Shown: one piece after another, positions 15,458 through 23,997 of the stretch
How the letters are laid out: every line of letters starts with the position of its first letter
How positions within the stretch are numbered: the stretch's first letter is position 1
Assembly: GCA_905478165.1 (NCBI GenBank)
Contig: CAJQHK010000015.1
Span: 1 to 38,355, forward strand
From: an uncultured Rickettsiales bacterium
GTDB lineage: Bacteria; Pseudomonadota; Alphaproteobacteria; Rickettsiales; UBA1997
Length of the DNA stretch: 38,355 nucleotides
Reading direction: 5' to 3'
Notes under the pieces: model-generated
Databases searched by the model: none
What the model saw: the letters and a program-made list of their open reading frames with translations, nothing else
Told to the model about the DNA's origin: nothing
Translations under genes and position numbers: made by a program

Positions 15458-17087
15458 TAATTATTTTATTAATTGTACAATCTGCTACACTAATTATAGT
15501 AAAATTTATATCTCTAATTTGCAAATAGAACTCTTCAATTAAAATAGATTTATCTTCGTCCGACAAATCTTCTATAAATCTCCTCAAGATAAGAAATTTA
15601 ACATAGGGTGATTTTACATTTTGTAATTCATAAAAAATATTTTCATTAACTCTTATTTTGTTAAGTGTAGCTTGTAGTGCATAGAGAAAATTTTTATTTT
15701 TTAATAATTCTTCTAATAAATTGGCAACTTCAATTTGATTCTGACCCATTGCAGAAGATAAATTAATTTCATTACAGGCGAAATATTTTTTCTTACCATC
15801 CTCATCTAAAAGAGCATCAAAACCAATGAAAGCAGATTTTTTAAGATTTTTACCGACATTAGTTTCTAATGAATTTTTGATGCTATTAATTAAATCGCTA
15901 ATCGCCTCAAAAATCTCTAAATAACCTAATGTTTCTAATTCTTTTTGTAAAATAAACAACTCATTCGCGCTTTTGTTAATTGGGTTAATAAAAATTTCAG
16001 CATGACCTCCTGCAGACATATTGGCAATATTTTTATTTTTTGCGGGAACTCTCAATATAACACCATGAATCTTACCGAATGAAACAAAAATTCTTAAATC
16101 ACCAAACTTAGGGTAAGAAACTTGCTCCTGAATAATAATACCATCTAAAATCGCTCTTTTTAAAATTGATTCTTGATGGTCATTATCTTTTTTGACATCG
16201 CTTAAGATATTGTAATTTATTTTTGCTATTAAGTGGAATAATTTTACCTTTGAAAGATCTGCTACAATCTTATTTTTTTTATCTCCAACCAATTCAATAG
16301 CAACGCCGCCATACCAGTTTGCAGGCTTAATACAGAAATATTTAAAATTAATTTGGCAATTATAGATTTTTTTAATGATACTGATGATCGCGGACTCTTT
16401 AAAAGTATCTAAATCTTGAAAACAACCTAATGTTTGATCAATAATTTTACCTAAATCACATTCTTTTAAATCCTGAAATATTCTATATAATGTATGCCTA
16501 TTAATGTCATCTAAATTTTTATTTTCTGCACTAAAGTCTAAAATTATCGTCTTAAAACCAAGATTTTGTTGATCGTTCCTTGTCAACTCTTGGTCTATCT
16601 TTAATACAATCTCTTTGTCACCCTCTTTTTCTCTAAAAATTGGATCATCAAAATAATTATTATTTAAATCATACAAATCACGAGTAATGTTATAATATTC
16701 CTTGGTCCTAGATACAGGCTCCGCCCTATCAATTACAATGTCAATTTGAGCTTTTTCTATTTTTACATCATCCTTTATTGAAAATTCATTCCGTATCTCT
16801 AAATTAGATTTAAATTTATTTGGCAATGGTAAGGAAAATAACATGTGCAGAGATGATTTTAAATATAAATATCTTCTAAGATCATTAATTTTTTGAAAAT
16901 CATTAATAGTTACAATTTTAGATTGAATTGATTTTTGATTTTTTGAAAGAATTAAATCTTCTGGATTCACTAAATATATTTGAACATCTTTTTTTTCTAA
17001 CAACTTTAGTAATAGATTGACGTCATTACTATATGCAATTGCAAAATCTAAGATTGATTTTTCGGAAATGAATAATATTTTTTTCAA
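15450..17087 (-). CDS. Glutathione-synthetase-like ATP-grasp protein
   Basis: 545 aa, much longer than typical GshB (about 315). The middle shows the GshB/ATP-grasp order: IDRAEPVSRTKEYYNITRDL (119-138, like R.DPP....Y..T), FCIKPANWYGG (251-261, like the KP..G.GG loop), GDLRIFVSFGKIHGVILRVP (329-348), NMSAGGHAE (356-364, like NLAAGG) and a metal/acceptor block ending NEINLSSAMG (439-448, like EIN.TSPTG). About 90 extra C-terminal residues are unlike GshB, and an insert lies around 150-240. It probably ligates an amino acid to a peptide or acyl acceptor with ATP; glutathione synthesis is the nearest known activity but is not certain. Operon with pyrC. Confidence 0.68.
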   Translation of the reverse strand: MKKILFISEKSILDFAIAYSNDVNLLLKLLEKKDVQIYLVNPEDLILSKNQKSIQSKIVTINDFQKINDLRRYLYLKSSLHMLFSLPLPNKFKSNLEIRNEFSIKDDVKIEKAQIDIVIDRAEPVSRTKEYYNITRDLYDLNNNYFDDPIFREKEGDKEIVLKIDQELTRNDQQNLGFKTIILDFSAENKNLDDINRHTLYRIFQDLKECDLGKIIDQTLGCFQDLDTFKESAIISIIKKIYNCQINFKYFCIKPANWYGGVAIELVGDKKNKIVADLSKVKLFHLIAKINYNILSDVKKDNDHQESILKRAILDGIIIQEQVSYPKFGDLRIFVSFGKIHGVILRVPAKNKNIANMSAGGHAEIFINPINKSANELFILQKELETLGYLEIFEAISDLINSIKNSLETNVGKNLKKSAFIGFDALLDEDGKKKYFACNEINLSSAMGQNQIEVANLLEELLKNKNFLYALQATLNKIRVNENIFYELQNVKSPYVKFLILRRFIEDLSDEDKSILIEEFYLQIRDINFTIISVADCTINKIINA

Positions 17088-17174
17088 AATATGCAGTTTA
17101 AAGTCAGGTTATTTACACTATTATACCAACTCCGGTAATAATAGGATGCATTTAGTTAAGGTTGATAATTAACA

Positions 17175-18116
17175 TTATACGCTTAGCAGCATTTCAGATA
17201 ATATAATAAAGATTGGCATAGTAATAAAGGATAATAAAATTTGTGCCGTAACAATTGCCGAAGCTAACTTTACATCCCCATTCTCCTTCTTAACCAAAGT
17301 GTAGACAACAACTCCCGTTGGTACGGAGCCACAAATAACAGTAATTTGAGTTAAATCAGTTGGCAAGATAGCAAAAAAGCACAAAATAATTGCAACCACT
17401 GGGGTTAAAATCAACTTACCAACACTGGAAATGACTATTGGAGAAATTTGCCCCCGCATCTCCTTTATTTTAAGGTTAGCACCTAGTGATAAAAGCATTA
17501 TTGGCAATGCAGCATTTGATAAGGTTGATAATGCGGAGTGCACTATTAAAACATTCTTAATGTCATAGTAATTAAAGATAAAGCCCAAAGATATACTTAA
17601 AATCATTGGATTTGCAATAATGTCCTTCTTAATCCTGCTTATAATATCTATTTTGCCATCCTTAATAACAAATATTAAAAATATTGGCATTAATATATTT
17701 ATCAACGGAACTAATATAGCCGTTCCAATAATGGCAATCTCTAACCCCTTCGGACCATAAAGTGAGCTTGAAATAGCTAATGCAATAACAGTATTAACTC
17801 TACAACAACCATGAATGGTAGGCAATTTACTACTTCCAGATAAATTAAATGATTTTAAGGAAAATAACGAATAAAGCAATGTGAAAGCGAATATTAGACA
17901 CAGAATGATTGAGAAATTAAATATCGTATAGGATGTTAAATCCACCTGAGATATTTTAGTAAAGAATAGGGATGGTATAAAAACCCAATATATCAAGAAA
18001 TCACTATTACTCCAAAATTCTTTTGGAACTTTACCAATTTTTCTTAAGAAGTAGCCAAAAATTATAATAGTAAAAATTGGCGCAATAGCAGATATGATAT
18101 TAACTGTTTCTAACAT
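17175..18116 (-). CDS. AEC-family (auxin efflux carrier type) transporter
   Basis: 313 aa with about ten predicted membrane segments in two five-helix halves. IIFGYFLRKIGKVP at the N-terminus, then LPIMLLSLGANLK (about 204-216) and ICGSVPTGVVVYTLV in the second half, are typical of bacterial AEC permeases, which include malate and other carboxylate carriers. Substrate cannot be assigned. Its start overlaps the dapF stop by 17 bases, so translation is coupled to dapF. Confidence 0.82.
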   Translation of the reverse strand: MLETVNIISAIAPIFTIIIFGYFLRKIGKVPKEFWSNSDFLIYWVFIPSLFFTKISQVDLTSYTIFNFSIILCLIFAFTLLYSLFSLKSFNLSGSSKLPTIHGCCRVNTVIALAISSSLYGPKGLEIAIIGTAILVPLINILMPIFLIFVIKDGKIDIISRIKKDIIANPMILSISLGFIFNYYDIKNVLIVHSALSTLSNAALPIMLLSLGANLKIKEMRGQISPIVISSVGKLILTPVVAIILCFFAILPTDLTQITVICGSVPTGVVVYTLVKKENGDVKLASAIVTAQILLSFITMPIFIILSEMLLSV

Positions 18117-18942
18117 TGTTTAAATTGAGCTGGCCATTAGCTATGTATTTATAGTCACCTATCATGTTCAGAGATTTAGTTACGTTTGATTTTATATATA
18201 TATCTCCTCCCAAAAAAGATACAATTATTTTCTCTGACTCATCTACCAAAGATTTTTTAATAGCCATTGCAGCAACAGCGCAAGCGCCGCTTCCACAAGC
18301 CTGAGTCTCTCCAACTCCCCGCTCCCAAACCCTAACTTTAATATGATTTGGTCCTATGATATTAGCAAATTCAACGTTTATCTTTTCAGGAAATAGTGGG
18401 TGATTCTCTAAAAAAGGACCAACCTCAAAGAATATATCATCTTCAATGTCATGATCAATAAAGGTAACTAAATGAGGGTTTCCTATGTTCACAGCTCCAA
18501 ACTCCCAATTTTCTATAATTGGATGCTTTATACGAAATTTATGAGATTTAATTTCTTTTTTTAAGGGAATCTGTCTCCAATTAAATCTTGGAATACCCAT
18601 ATTTACTTCAATTTTATTATCCCTCCTTCTGCACTCCAAAATATCACAATCCGTCTCAATAGAAACTTCTTCACTTATAGATTCCTGTATCATTAAGTAA
18701 GCAATGCAACGAGAAGCGTTACCACAAGCTCCAACTCGAGATCCATCATTATTAAAAATCTCAATTGCACAATTTGCCTTAAAGGATGATCGTATAATTA
18801 TGAATTGATCACATTTTGTTTGCTCTTCTTGGGAGATATCTTTGATTTGCTTTTTAGAAAACTCATATTTCTCGTCTCTAGCATCTACAATAGTAAAGCT
18901 ATTACCGGCACCTGACATCTTAATATAATCTATCTGCAACAT
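18100..18942 (-). CDS. dapF: Diaminopimelate epimerase
   Basis: 280 aa. MSGAGNSFTIVD opens the enzyme. The two catalytic cysteines are in GACGNASRC (Cys73) and ETQACGSGAC (Cys216), almost exactly the spacing of the E. coli enzyme. NDGSRVGACGN and VNIGNPHLVTF are further family blocks. It epimerises LL-DAP to meso-DAP for peptidoglycan and lysine. That this gene is kept, together with DacA, Slt and an ArgD/DapC candidate, argues for a real murein wall. ATG start. First gene of a pair with the AEC transporter. Confidence 0.93.
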   Translation of the reverse strand: MLQIDYIKMSGAGNSFTIVDARDEKYEFSKKQIKDISQEEQTKCDQFIIIRSSFKANCAIEIFNNDGSRVGACGNASRCIAYLMIQESISEEVSIETDCDILECRRRDNKIEVNMGIPRFNWRQIPLKKEIKSHKFRIKHPIIENWEFGAVNIGNPHLVTFIDHDIEDDIFFEVGPFLENHPLFPEKINVEFANIIGPNHIKVRVWERGVGETQACGSGACAVAAMAIKKSLVDESEKIIVSFLGGDIYIKSNVTKSLNMIGDYKYIANGQLNLNNVRNS

Positions 18943-19058
18943 TTTTATATTATCTTTGAGATGTAACGTTTTAACGCTATAAATATTAATACCATACCAA
19001 TTTTATATTTCGTACATAATAGTCAAATTTAACTTTACTGACTATAAAGACCTATATA

Positions 19059-19231
19059 ATACCATTTTCTATCTACAAAATATTGGATAAAAATAGCATG
19101 ATCTAGCTTCGTCTTTTAAATTTCTAATTACCAACAAAACTTGCACCCTATTTGCGTAGGGCGGTCGTTTTTTAACAATTTTAATCTTAAAATATTTTAC
19201 TATATAATGCATCATAAATGAGAAATGGTAT
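19059..19231 (-). repeat. Dispersed repeat family, copy D (possible complete element)
   Basis: Within the 321-base gap between cysA and dapF. Both ends carry ATACCATTT in inverted orientation (19059-19067 and 19223-19231), giving a unit of about 173 bases. Its reverse-strand interior has TTGTTAAAAAACGACCGCCC and then TACGCAAATAGGGTGCAAG, the same core as copies A and B. A CCCTA/TAGGG stem is visible. No coding sequence is seen, which suits a non-autonomous element. The rest of the gap, 18943-19058, shows no gene. Confidence 0.6.
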
Positions 19232-19263
19232 GATAGATAGTTTATTTTTTCTAAACAATATAA

Positions 19264-20457
19264 TTATTCAAAAGTTCTTAATTTTTTTGGCCTTATATAA
19301 AAAATATCTCCTATTTTTAAATCTAACTCCTCAGTAAATTCGTGAGTAATCTCAACCTGAATTAATTTAAAAATATTTTTTGCCTGAAACTCTAATTTTA
19401 CAGAAAACCCTGCTGGATTAATGTGAAACAATTCAGACTTAATAGATTCTTCAAACTCTCTTTTTCTGCTTATCTCCATCTCATGAGGTCGGGCAAATAT
19501 TGAGATACAATTTTTATTCTCTTTTACATTCTTATTGACACCTTCTTTAATACCCTTATTTTTATCTTGCGATTTTAATCCTATTTTTTTGACTATAATT
19601 TTTGAGTTTACTGATAAATATTTATTTAACCAATTTCTTGGATGTATCTTTCTTGCAAATTCATGGGCAAAATTTACTTTATCAGTTGTAGATAAATGAA
19701 CATTACCCTTATCATCCTTATAGCCAACAAACTCATTATACTCACCTAAAAAATTATAAACAAACATATTTTTTGGATTGTGATAGATATCCCCAGACTC
19801 TCCAATTTGTTGTATCCTGCCATCACCCATTACTACTATTTTATCAGCAACTTCCATCGCTTCCTCCTGGTCATGAGTAACAATTATGGTGGTAATATCA
19901 GTTTCATTGTGCAGCCTTCTTAACCAAGTTCTAAGCTCCTTTCGAACCTTAGCATCCAGGGCGCCAAACGGCTCGTCTAGTAGTAAGTATTTAGGCTTAA
20001 TTGCAAGGGCTCTTGCAAGAGCGACTCTTTGTCTTTGTCCACCAGACAATTCTGAAGGATATCTGTGAGCAAGATGTTTTAGACGTATTAAATCTAAAAA
20101 TTTATTCACCTCCTCCCTTACCTCATCTTTACTGTATAACTTTCTTCTTTCTCCAACCCTAAGACCAAAGGCAATATTATCAAATACATTCATATTCTTA
20201 AACAAAGCATAATTCTGAAATACAAAACCAACATCTCTATTTTTAATGTGGATATTATTGACATTCTCACCTCCAAGAAAAACATCTCCAGAATTTGCAA
20301 ATTCTAAGCCAGCAATAATTCGAAGTAGCGTTGTCTTTCCAGATCCTGACGGACCAATCAATGCAATTAATTCACCAGAATTAATATCTAGATTAATATC
20401 TTTTAAAATCCTTACACCGCCAAATAGTTTATTAATTTTTTGAACTTTAATAGCCAT
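19264..20457 (-). CDS. cysA: Sulfate/thiosulfate ABC transporter ATP-binding protein
   Basis: 397 aa. Walker A GPSGSGKT (35-42), Q-loop FQNYALF, signature LSGGQRQR (137-144), Walker B LLLDEPFGALD (158-168) and switch His in VTHDQEEAME. After about residue 235 comes the regulatory/TOBE-like part with FARPHEMEISR, as in CysA. A Lys/Asn-rich insert (about 299-325) makes it longer than usual. It energises import of sulfate for cysteine synthesis, or of a related oxyanion. Third gene of cysT-cysW-cysA; the 69-base gap to cysW holds nothing obvious. Confidence 0.9.
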   Translation of the reverse strand: MAIKVQKINKLFGGVRILKDINLDINSGELIALIGPSGSGKTTLLRIIAGLEFANSGDVFLGGENVNNIHIKNRDVGFVFQNYALFKNMNVFDNIAFGLRVGERRKLYSKDEVREEVNKFLDLIRLKHLAHRYPSELSGGQRQRVALARALAIKPKYLLLDEPFGALDAKVRKELRTWLRRLHNETDITTIIVTHDQEEAMEVADKIVVMGDGRIQQIGESGDIYHNPKNMFVYNFLGEYNEFVGYKDDKGNVHLSTTDKVNFAHEFARKIHPRNWLNKYLSVNSKIIVKKIGLKSQDKNKGIKEGVNKNVKENKNCISIFARPHEMEISRKREFEESIKSELFHINPAGFSVKLEFQAKNIFKLIQVEITHEFTEELDLKIGDIFYIRPKKLRTFE

Positions 20458-20526
20458 TGAATTTATTAAATAATTAAATTTGATAACTGGTATTGTATCA
20501 ATATAAGGATTCTTTTACAAAAAAAC

Positions 20527-21366
20527 TTATCTTTGTATTTTACCTTCGATTAGAGATTTTAACAATAATGTAAATAAAGCCATAATTGTTAATATTGATG
20601 CTACAGCAAAGGCAGCAACAAAATTATACTCATTATACAATATTTCAACATGAAGAGGTATACTATTAGTCAAACCCTTAATGTGACCAGAAACCACCGA
20701 TACTGCACCAAACTCTCCCATAGCCCTAGCATTACAGAGTAATATTCCATACAATAATGCCCACTTAATATTCGGTAATGTTATAAATAAAAAGGTCTTA
20801 AAACCTCCTGCACCAAGAGAAATTGCCGCCTCCTCTTCTGAAGAACCCTGCTCTTCCATTAAAGGAATTAATTCTTTAGCAATAAAGGGAAAGGTAACAA
20901 AGATTGTTGCTATCACAATCCCAGGTACAGCAAAAATAACATCGAGATCATTTTCCATAAGCCAAGCACCAAAGAAATTATAAGACCCAAACAACAAGAC
21001 ATATATTAAGCCTGAAATTACTGGAGAAACTGAAAATGGTAAATCTATCAGGGTTAAAAGTAATTTTTTACCACGAAAATCATATTTAGCAATAAGCCAA
21101 GAAGCGCATATACCAAAAACCGTATTTAATGGCACGGATATGGCGGAAACTAATAATGTTAACTTGATTGCCATCGCCGCCTCATCATTTAATATCGAAT
21201 CCATATATAGCTGCACCCCACCCTCAAAAGCATTAATAAATATAACCGCAACAGGAAGGACTACAAATAGTGTCAAGAACAAAAATGACAAGGATAGCAA
21301 TAGGAACTTTGTTAGGGGGTGATTATTGGTTGGTAATATTAATTTATTTTTGCTAGAAAAGATCAT
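20527..21366 (-). CDS. cysW: Sulfate ABC transporter permease CysW
   Basis: 279 aa with about six membrane segments. The permease EAA loop reads EEAAISLGAGGFKTFLFITLPN (parts EEAAISLGAGG and FLFITLPN), and CNARAMGEFGAVSVVSGHI is the CysW/CysT hallmark (ARA.GEFGAV). It forms the membrane channel with CysT. It starts inside the end of cysT (4-base overlap). Confidence 0.9.
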   Translation of the reverse strand: MIFSSKNKLILPTNNHPLTKFLLLSLSFLFLTLFVVLPVAVIFINAFEGGVQLYMDSILNDEAAMAIKLTLLVSAISVPLNTVFGICASWLIAKYDFRGKKLLLTLIDLPFSVSPVISGLIYVLLFGSYNFFGAWLMENDLDVIFAVPGIVIATIFVTFPFIAKELIPLMEEQGSSEEEAAISLGAGGFKTFLFITLPNIKWALLYGILLCNARAMGEFGAVSVVSGHIKGLTNSIPLHVEILYNEYNFVAAFAVASILTIMALFTLLLKSLIEGKIQR

Positions 21367-22220
21367 CTTCTTTGAGTCAATTTTTGTAAATAATTTATAA
21401 CCAGAAGCATTACAAAAGATATTAAAAGCATCAATAATGCTATAGAAGTTGCTCCATCATAATCATATTGCTCTAATTTTGTAATAATAACGAGAGGTAC
21501 TATTTCTGTCATCATGGGCATATTACCAGCAATAAAAATTACTGACCCATACTCACCTAAAGCTCTTGCAAAAGAGGTTGTTATACCAGTTAATAGGGCG
21601 GGAAAGATAATTGGTAATGTTACCTTAAAAAAAGTTTGTATCTTGTTAGATCCTAAACTAGCAGCAGCCTCTTCAAGTTCATTATTTAAATCTTTAATTA
21701 TCGGTTCAACAGTCCTGACCACAAACGGAAAACCAACAAAAATTAATGCAATAATAATACCCGTCTGAGTAAAGGCAATTTCTATGCCAAATTTATTAAA
21801 AATAGAACCTATCCAACCATTTTTAGAATAAAGAGCGGCAAGAGTTATCCCAGAAACCGCGGTTGGAACGGCAAATGGCAAATCAACAAAGTAATCTAAA
21901 ACTTTTTTACCAAAAAAATTATACTTAGCTAAAACCCAAGCTATGATCAGACCGAAAACACCACTTACAATGGCCGCAATAAAGGAGCAAAAAAAACTTA
22001 CCTTATAGGCAGACACAATTTGAGGCTCAGTAATATTATCTATAAATTCAGAAAATGTTAATTTTGCTGTTACAAAAAATAGGCCAGATAGCGGCAATAT
22101 AACTATTATAAACAGATAAATTAATGTAAATGATAGCGTTATATTGAAGCCTGGAATAATATTTTTAGAATTTCGTAAATTCATTAACCAGTCAATAAAA
22201 TAGTTAGGATTAAGTATCAT
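21363..22220 (-). CDS. cysT: Sulfate ABC transporter permease CysT (CysU)
   Basis: 285 aa, about six membrane segments. The EAA loop is EEAAASLGSNKIQTFFKVTLP and the hallmark is SFARALGEYGSVIFIAGNMP. DLPFAVPTAVSGI in an earlier segment is also typical of CysT. It pairs with CysW. No cysP or sbp binding-protein gene is present up- or downstream; virB9 lies immediately upstream on the same strand, 52 bases away. The binding protein must be encoded elsewhere or be absent. Confidence 0.9.
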   Translation of the reverse strand: MILNPNYFIDWLMNLRNSKNIIPGFNITLSFTLIYLFIIVILPLSGLFFVTAKLTFSEFIDNITEPQIVSAYKVSFFCSFIAAIVSGVFGLIIAWVLAKYNFFGKKVLDYFVDLPFAVPTAVSGITLAALYSKNGWIGSIFNKFGIEIAFTQTGIIIALIFVGFPFVVRTVEPIIKDLNNELEEAAASLGSNKIQTFFKVTLPIIFPALLTGITTSFARALGEYGSVIFIAGNMPMMTEIVPLVIITKLEQYDYDGATSIALLMLLISFVMLLVINYLQKLTQRR

Positions 22221-22272
22221 TAATTAAAAATACTTAGTACCGACGTTTGTTTAAAAAAAATGATAATTGGTA

Positions 22273-23109
22273 TTACTTACCCATATTATCATTAAAGAGG
22301 CAAAGTAAGCTATTAGATAATCTTAGACTAAATTGCAACTCTACAGTCTCCACAACAACAAAATCATCCTCTATAATATAATTTAAAGGCCTTTCATTTC
22401 CAAAAATATCAACAGCAAAAATTGAAGGGATCACTAGATTGCCATTTTTAAATTGAAGATATGTTCTGTTTTTATCATTAAATACCTTTTTAGGCATTAT
22501 GTCGTAAGACTCACCAATAATCTTATAATCAAAATTTCTCTGAGAGCCTCCTTTCAATATTTCTGAATACTCCTTATCAACCCTATCATAGATATTTCGT
22601 TTGGATGGTAATCCTTCAAATTTTGGCTTTAATGCTACTCTTTTGTTATCAGGAGGTTGTAAATTGGCCATCTTAGTTACTGGAGTTCTTACAACTTCCT
22701 CCAAAACTTCTGGGTAATAAAATCTAACAACATAAACCAACTCCTCATCTATTTTGCCGTCATACTCACCAGATCTTATGTCAAAATGATATGTTCTCTT
22801 ATTCGTGATAATTGTCATGTTAGTATGCGCAGACACCTCCAAAGGTCTTACAAATAATCTTTGCCCCATAGGTGTCAACCTCCAAGCAAATGATTCTCCT
22901 ATAGAGATGGTTTCTATTTTTTCATTTTCTGCAAACTCAATATATGATTGATAGCCATAATGAAATTTTAGCTGATGAATTTCATTTACATTATATACTA
23001 AAGTTTTGATTCTCGAGTCGGTAGTGACTGGAATTTCTTCAGAAAAACTGTAACTAGAAATTAGCAACGTAACTAATAATAAAAATCTTTTGAAAATAAT
23101 ATTAAGCAT
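22273..23109 (-). CDS. virB9: Type IV secretion protein VirB9
   Basis: 278 aa with a signal peptide (IFKRFLLLVTLLISSYSFS, cleavage near residue 23). The N-terminal domain has IKTLVYNVNEIHQLKFHYGY and ISIGESFAWRL..P.G..LFVRPLE, the VirB9 pattern, and YVVRFYYPE follows. The C-terminal domain (about 190-278) contains YDIMPKKVFNDKNRTYLQF and PLNYIIEDDFVVVE, typical of the VirB7-binding, outer-membrane-core part. It forms the outer core ring of the secretion channel. It follows virB8 by 8 bases. Confidence 0.9.
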   Translation of the reverse strand: MLNIIFKRFLLLVTLLISSYSFSEEIPVTTDSRIKTLVYNVNEIHQLKFHYGYQSYIEFAENEKIETISIGESFAWRLTPMGQRLFVRPLEVSAHTNMTIITNKRTYHFDIRSGEYDGKIDEELVYVVRFYYPEVLEEVVRTPVTKMANLQPPDNKRVALKPKFEGLPSKRNIYDRVDKEYSEILKGGSQRNFDYKIIGESYDIMPKKVFNDKNRTYLQFKNGNLVIPSIFAVDIFGNERPLNYIIEDDFVVVETVELQFSLRLSNSLLCLFNDNMGK

Positions 23110-23117
23110 AATTTATC

Positions 23118-23768
23118 CTAATAGTTTACTTTCTCCTCTATAGAAGAATATTGTATAATTTGAAACCCATATGGATTTACCATCCTGTCCTCGTAGATTA
23201 AGTTTATTTTCGGATTGAAAACAAAACTTATTTTTAATAACTCATGCTTTTCCTTTTCACCTTCTGGGCCTCTTAAATTTTGAAGGATTCTAATTTGAGC
23301 ACTATTGTCAGAAGTGTATACTATAGATTTTATCTTAACTTCAGCATAAGAACCAGCATTTTTATACTTACTACTTTGGGTTTTGAATTTATTAAAGATG
23401 TCTGAACTAGGGGAAGAAAATAGTCGAACAATTTTACGATCAGAGTTGTGAGTTCTGACGTTATAAGACTTAAAGGAGGTCACGAATTGAGTAATAAAAT
23501 ACTCCTTGGTAACCTCCTTACTAGTATATTCTTTGTTATCCTTCATACTAATAAGGGTTGCGATACCGGTCTTTTCTTCAATTTCCACGACATACGGCTC
23601 TAAGGATTTAGAGGCCGTGACATATTTAACGAATATCATGGCAAAAGAGATAGATATTAAGCATGCTATTACCATAAGTAACAAGATGTTTCTTTGCACT
23701 ACAACCGTGACGTAACGATCATAATACCAACTCTTAATCTTAACTTCCTTTTGTTTCTTTCTTTTCAT
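23118..23768 (-). CDS. virB8: Type IV secretion protein VirB8
   Basis: 216-aa bitopic inner-membrane protein: a short basic cytoplasmic tail, SWYYDRYVTVVVQRN just before one membrane helix (about 28-50), then a periplasmic NTF2-like domain. YVVEIEEKTGIATLI is the first periplasmic strand and NPYGFQIIQY the last, both usual in VirB8. It nucleates assembly and contacts VirB9. Only virB8-virB9 are together here; virB4 lies 12 kb away on the other strand and no virB10, virB11 or virD4 is present, matching the scattered rvh layout of Rickettsiales. Confidence 0.88.
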   Translation of the reverse strand: MKRKKQKEVKIKSWYYDRYVTVVVQRNILLLMVIACLISISFAMIFVKYVTASKSLEPYVVEIEEKTGIATLISMKDNKEYTSKEVTKEYFITQFVTSFKSYNVRTHNSDRKIVRLFSSPSSDIFNKFKTQSSKYKNAGSYAEVKIKSIVYTSDNSAQIRILQNLRGPEGEKEKHELLKISFVFNPKINLIYEDRMVNPYGFQIIQYSSIEEKVNY

Positions 23769-23863
23769 TCTTAATAATTTAAGTACACTACTATACTCTA
23801 TAAAATATATATTGTAATGATAAGATAAATAAAACTCACTAACTTTTTGGAAAAAATATAATT

Positions 23864-23912
23864 ATACCAATTTCCATCTTTAAAATAGTTTTTTTGAAGT
23901 ATTTTTATTCAC
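23864..23912 (+). repeat. Dispersed repeat family, partial copy C
   Basis: ATACCAATTTCCATCTTTAA and the following T-rich stretch match the left 48 bases of copy A nearly base for base. The match stops before the core, so this is a solo end or a deleted copy. It lies in the gap between virB8 and the carboxypeptidase gene, which otherwise shows nothing. Confidence 0.6.
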
Positions 23913-23997
23913 TAGCTCCAACTTTATCAAGTAATCCTTAAGAACTGAGTAAAAATATCCTGAACAATAAACTTTGATATTGTTTACGGGAGTTTTA

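Noticed and set aside
19886-20443. Plus-strand open frames opposite cysA, and similar frames opposite cysT, cysW, enolase, lolC and SulP
   Set aside because: They are antisense to well-supported genes with intact motifs, have no ribosome-binding site and match no family.
23864-23912. CRISPR array or spacer-repeat structure among the dispersed repeats
   Set aside because: Copies are imperfect, kilobases apart and in both orientations, with no regular spacing and no cas genes.
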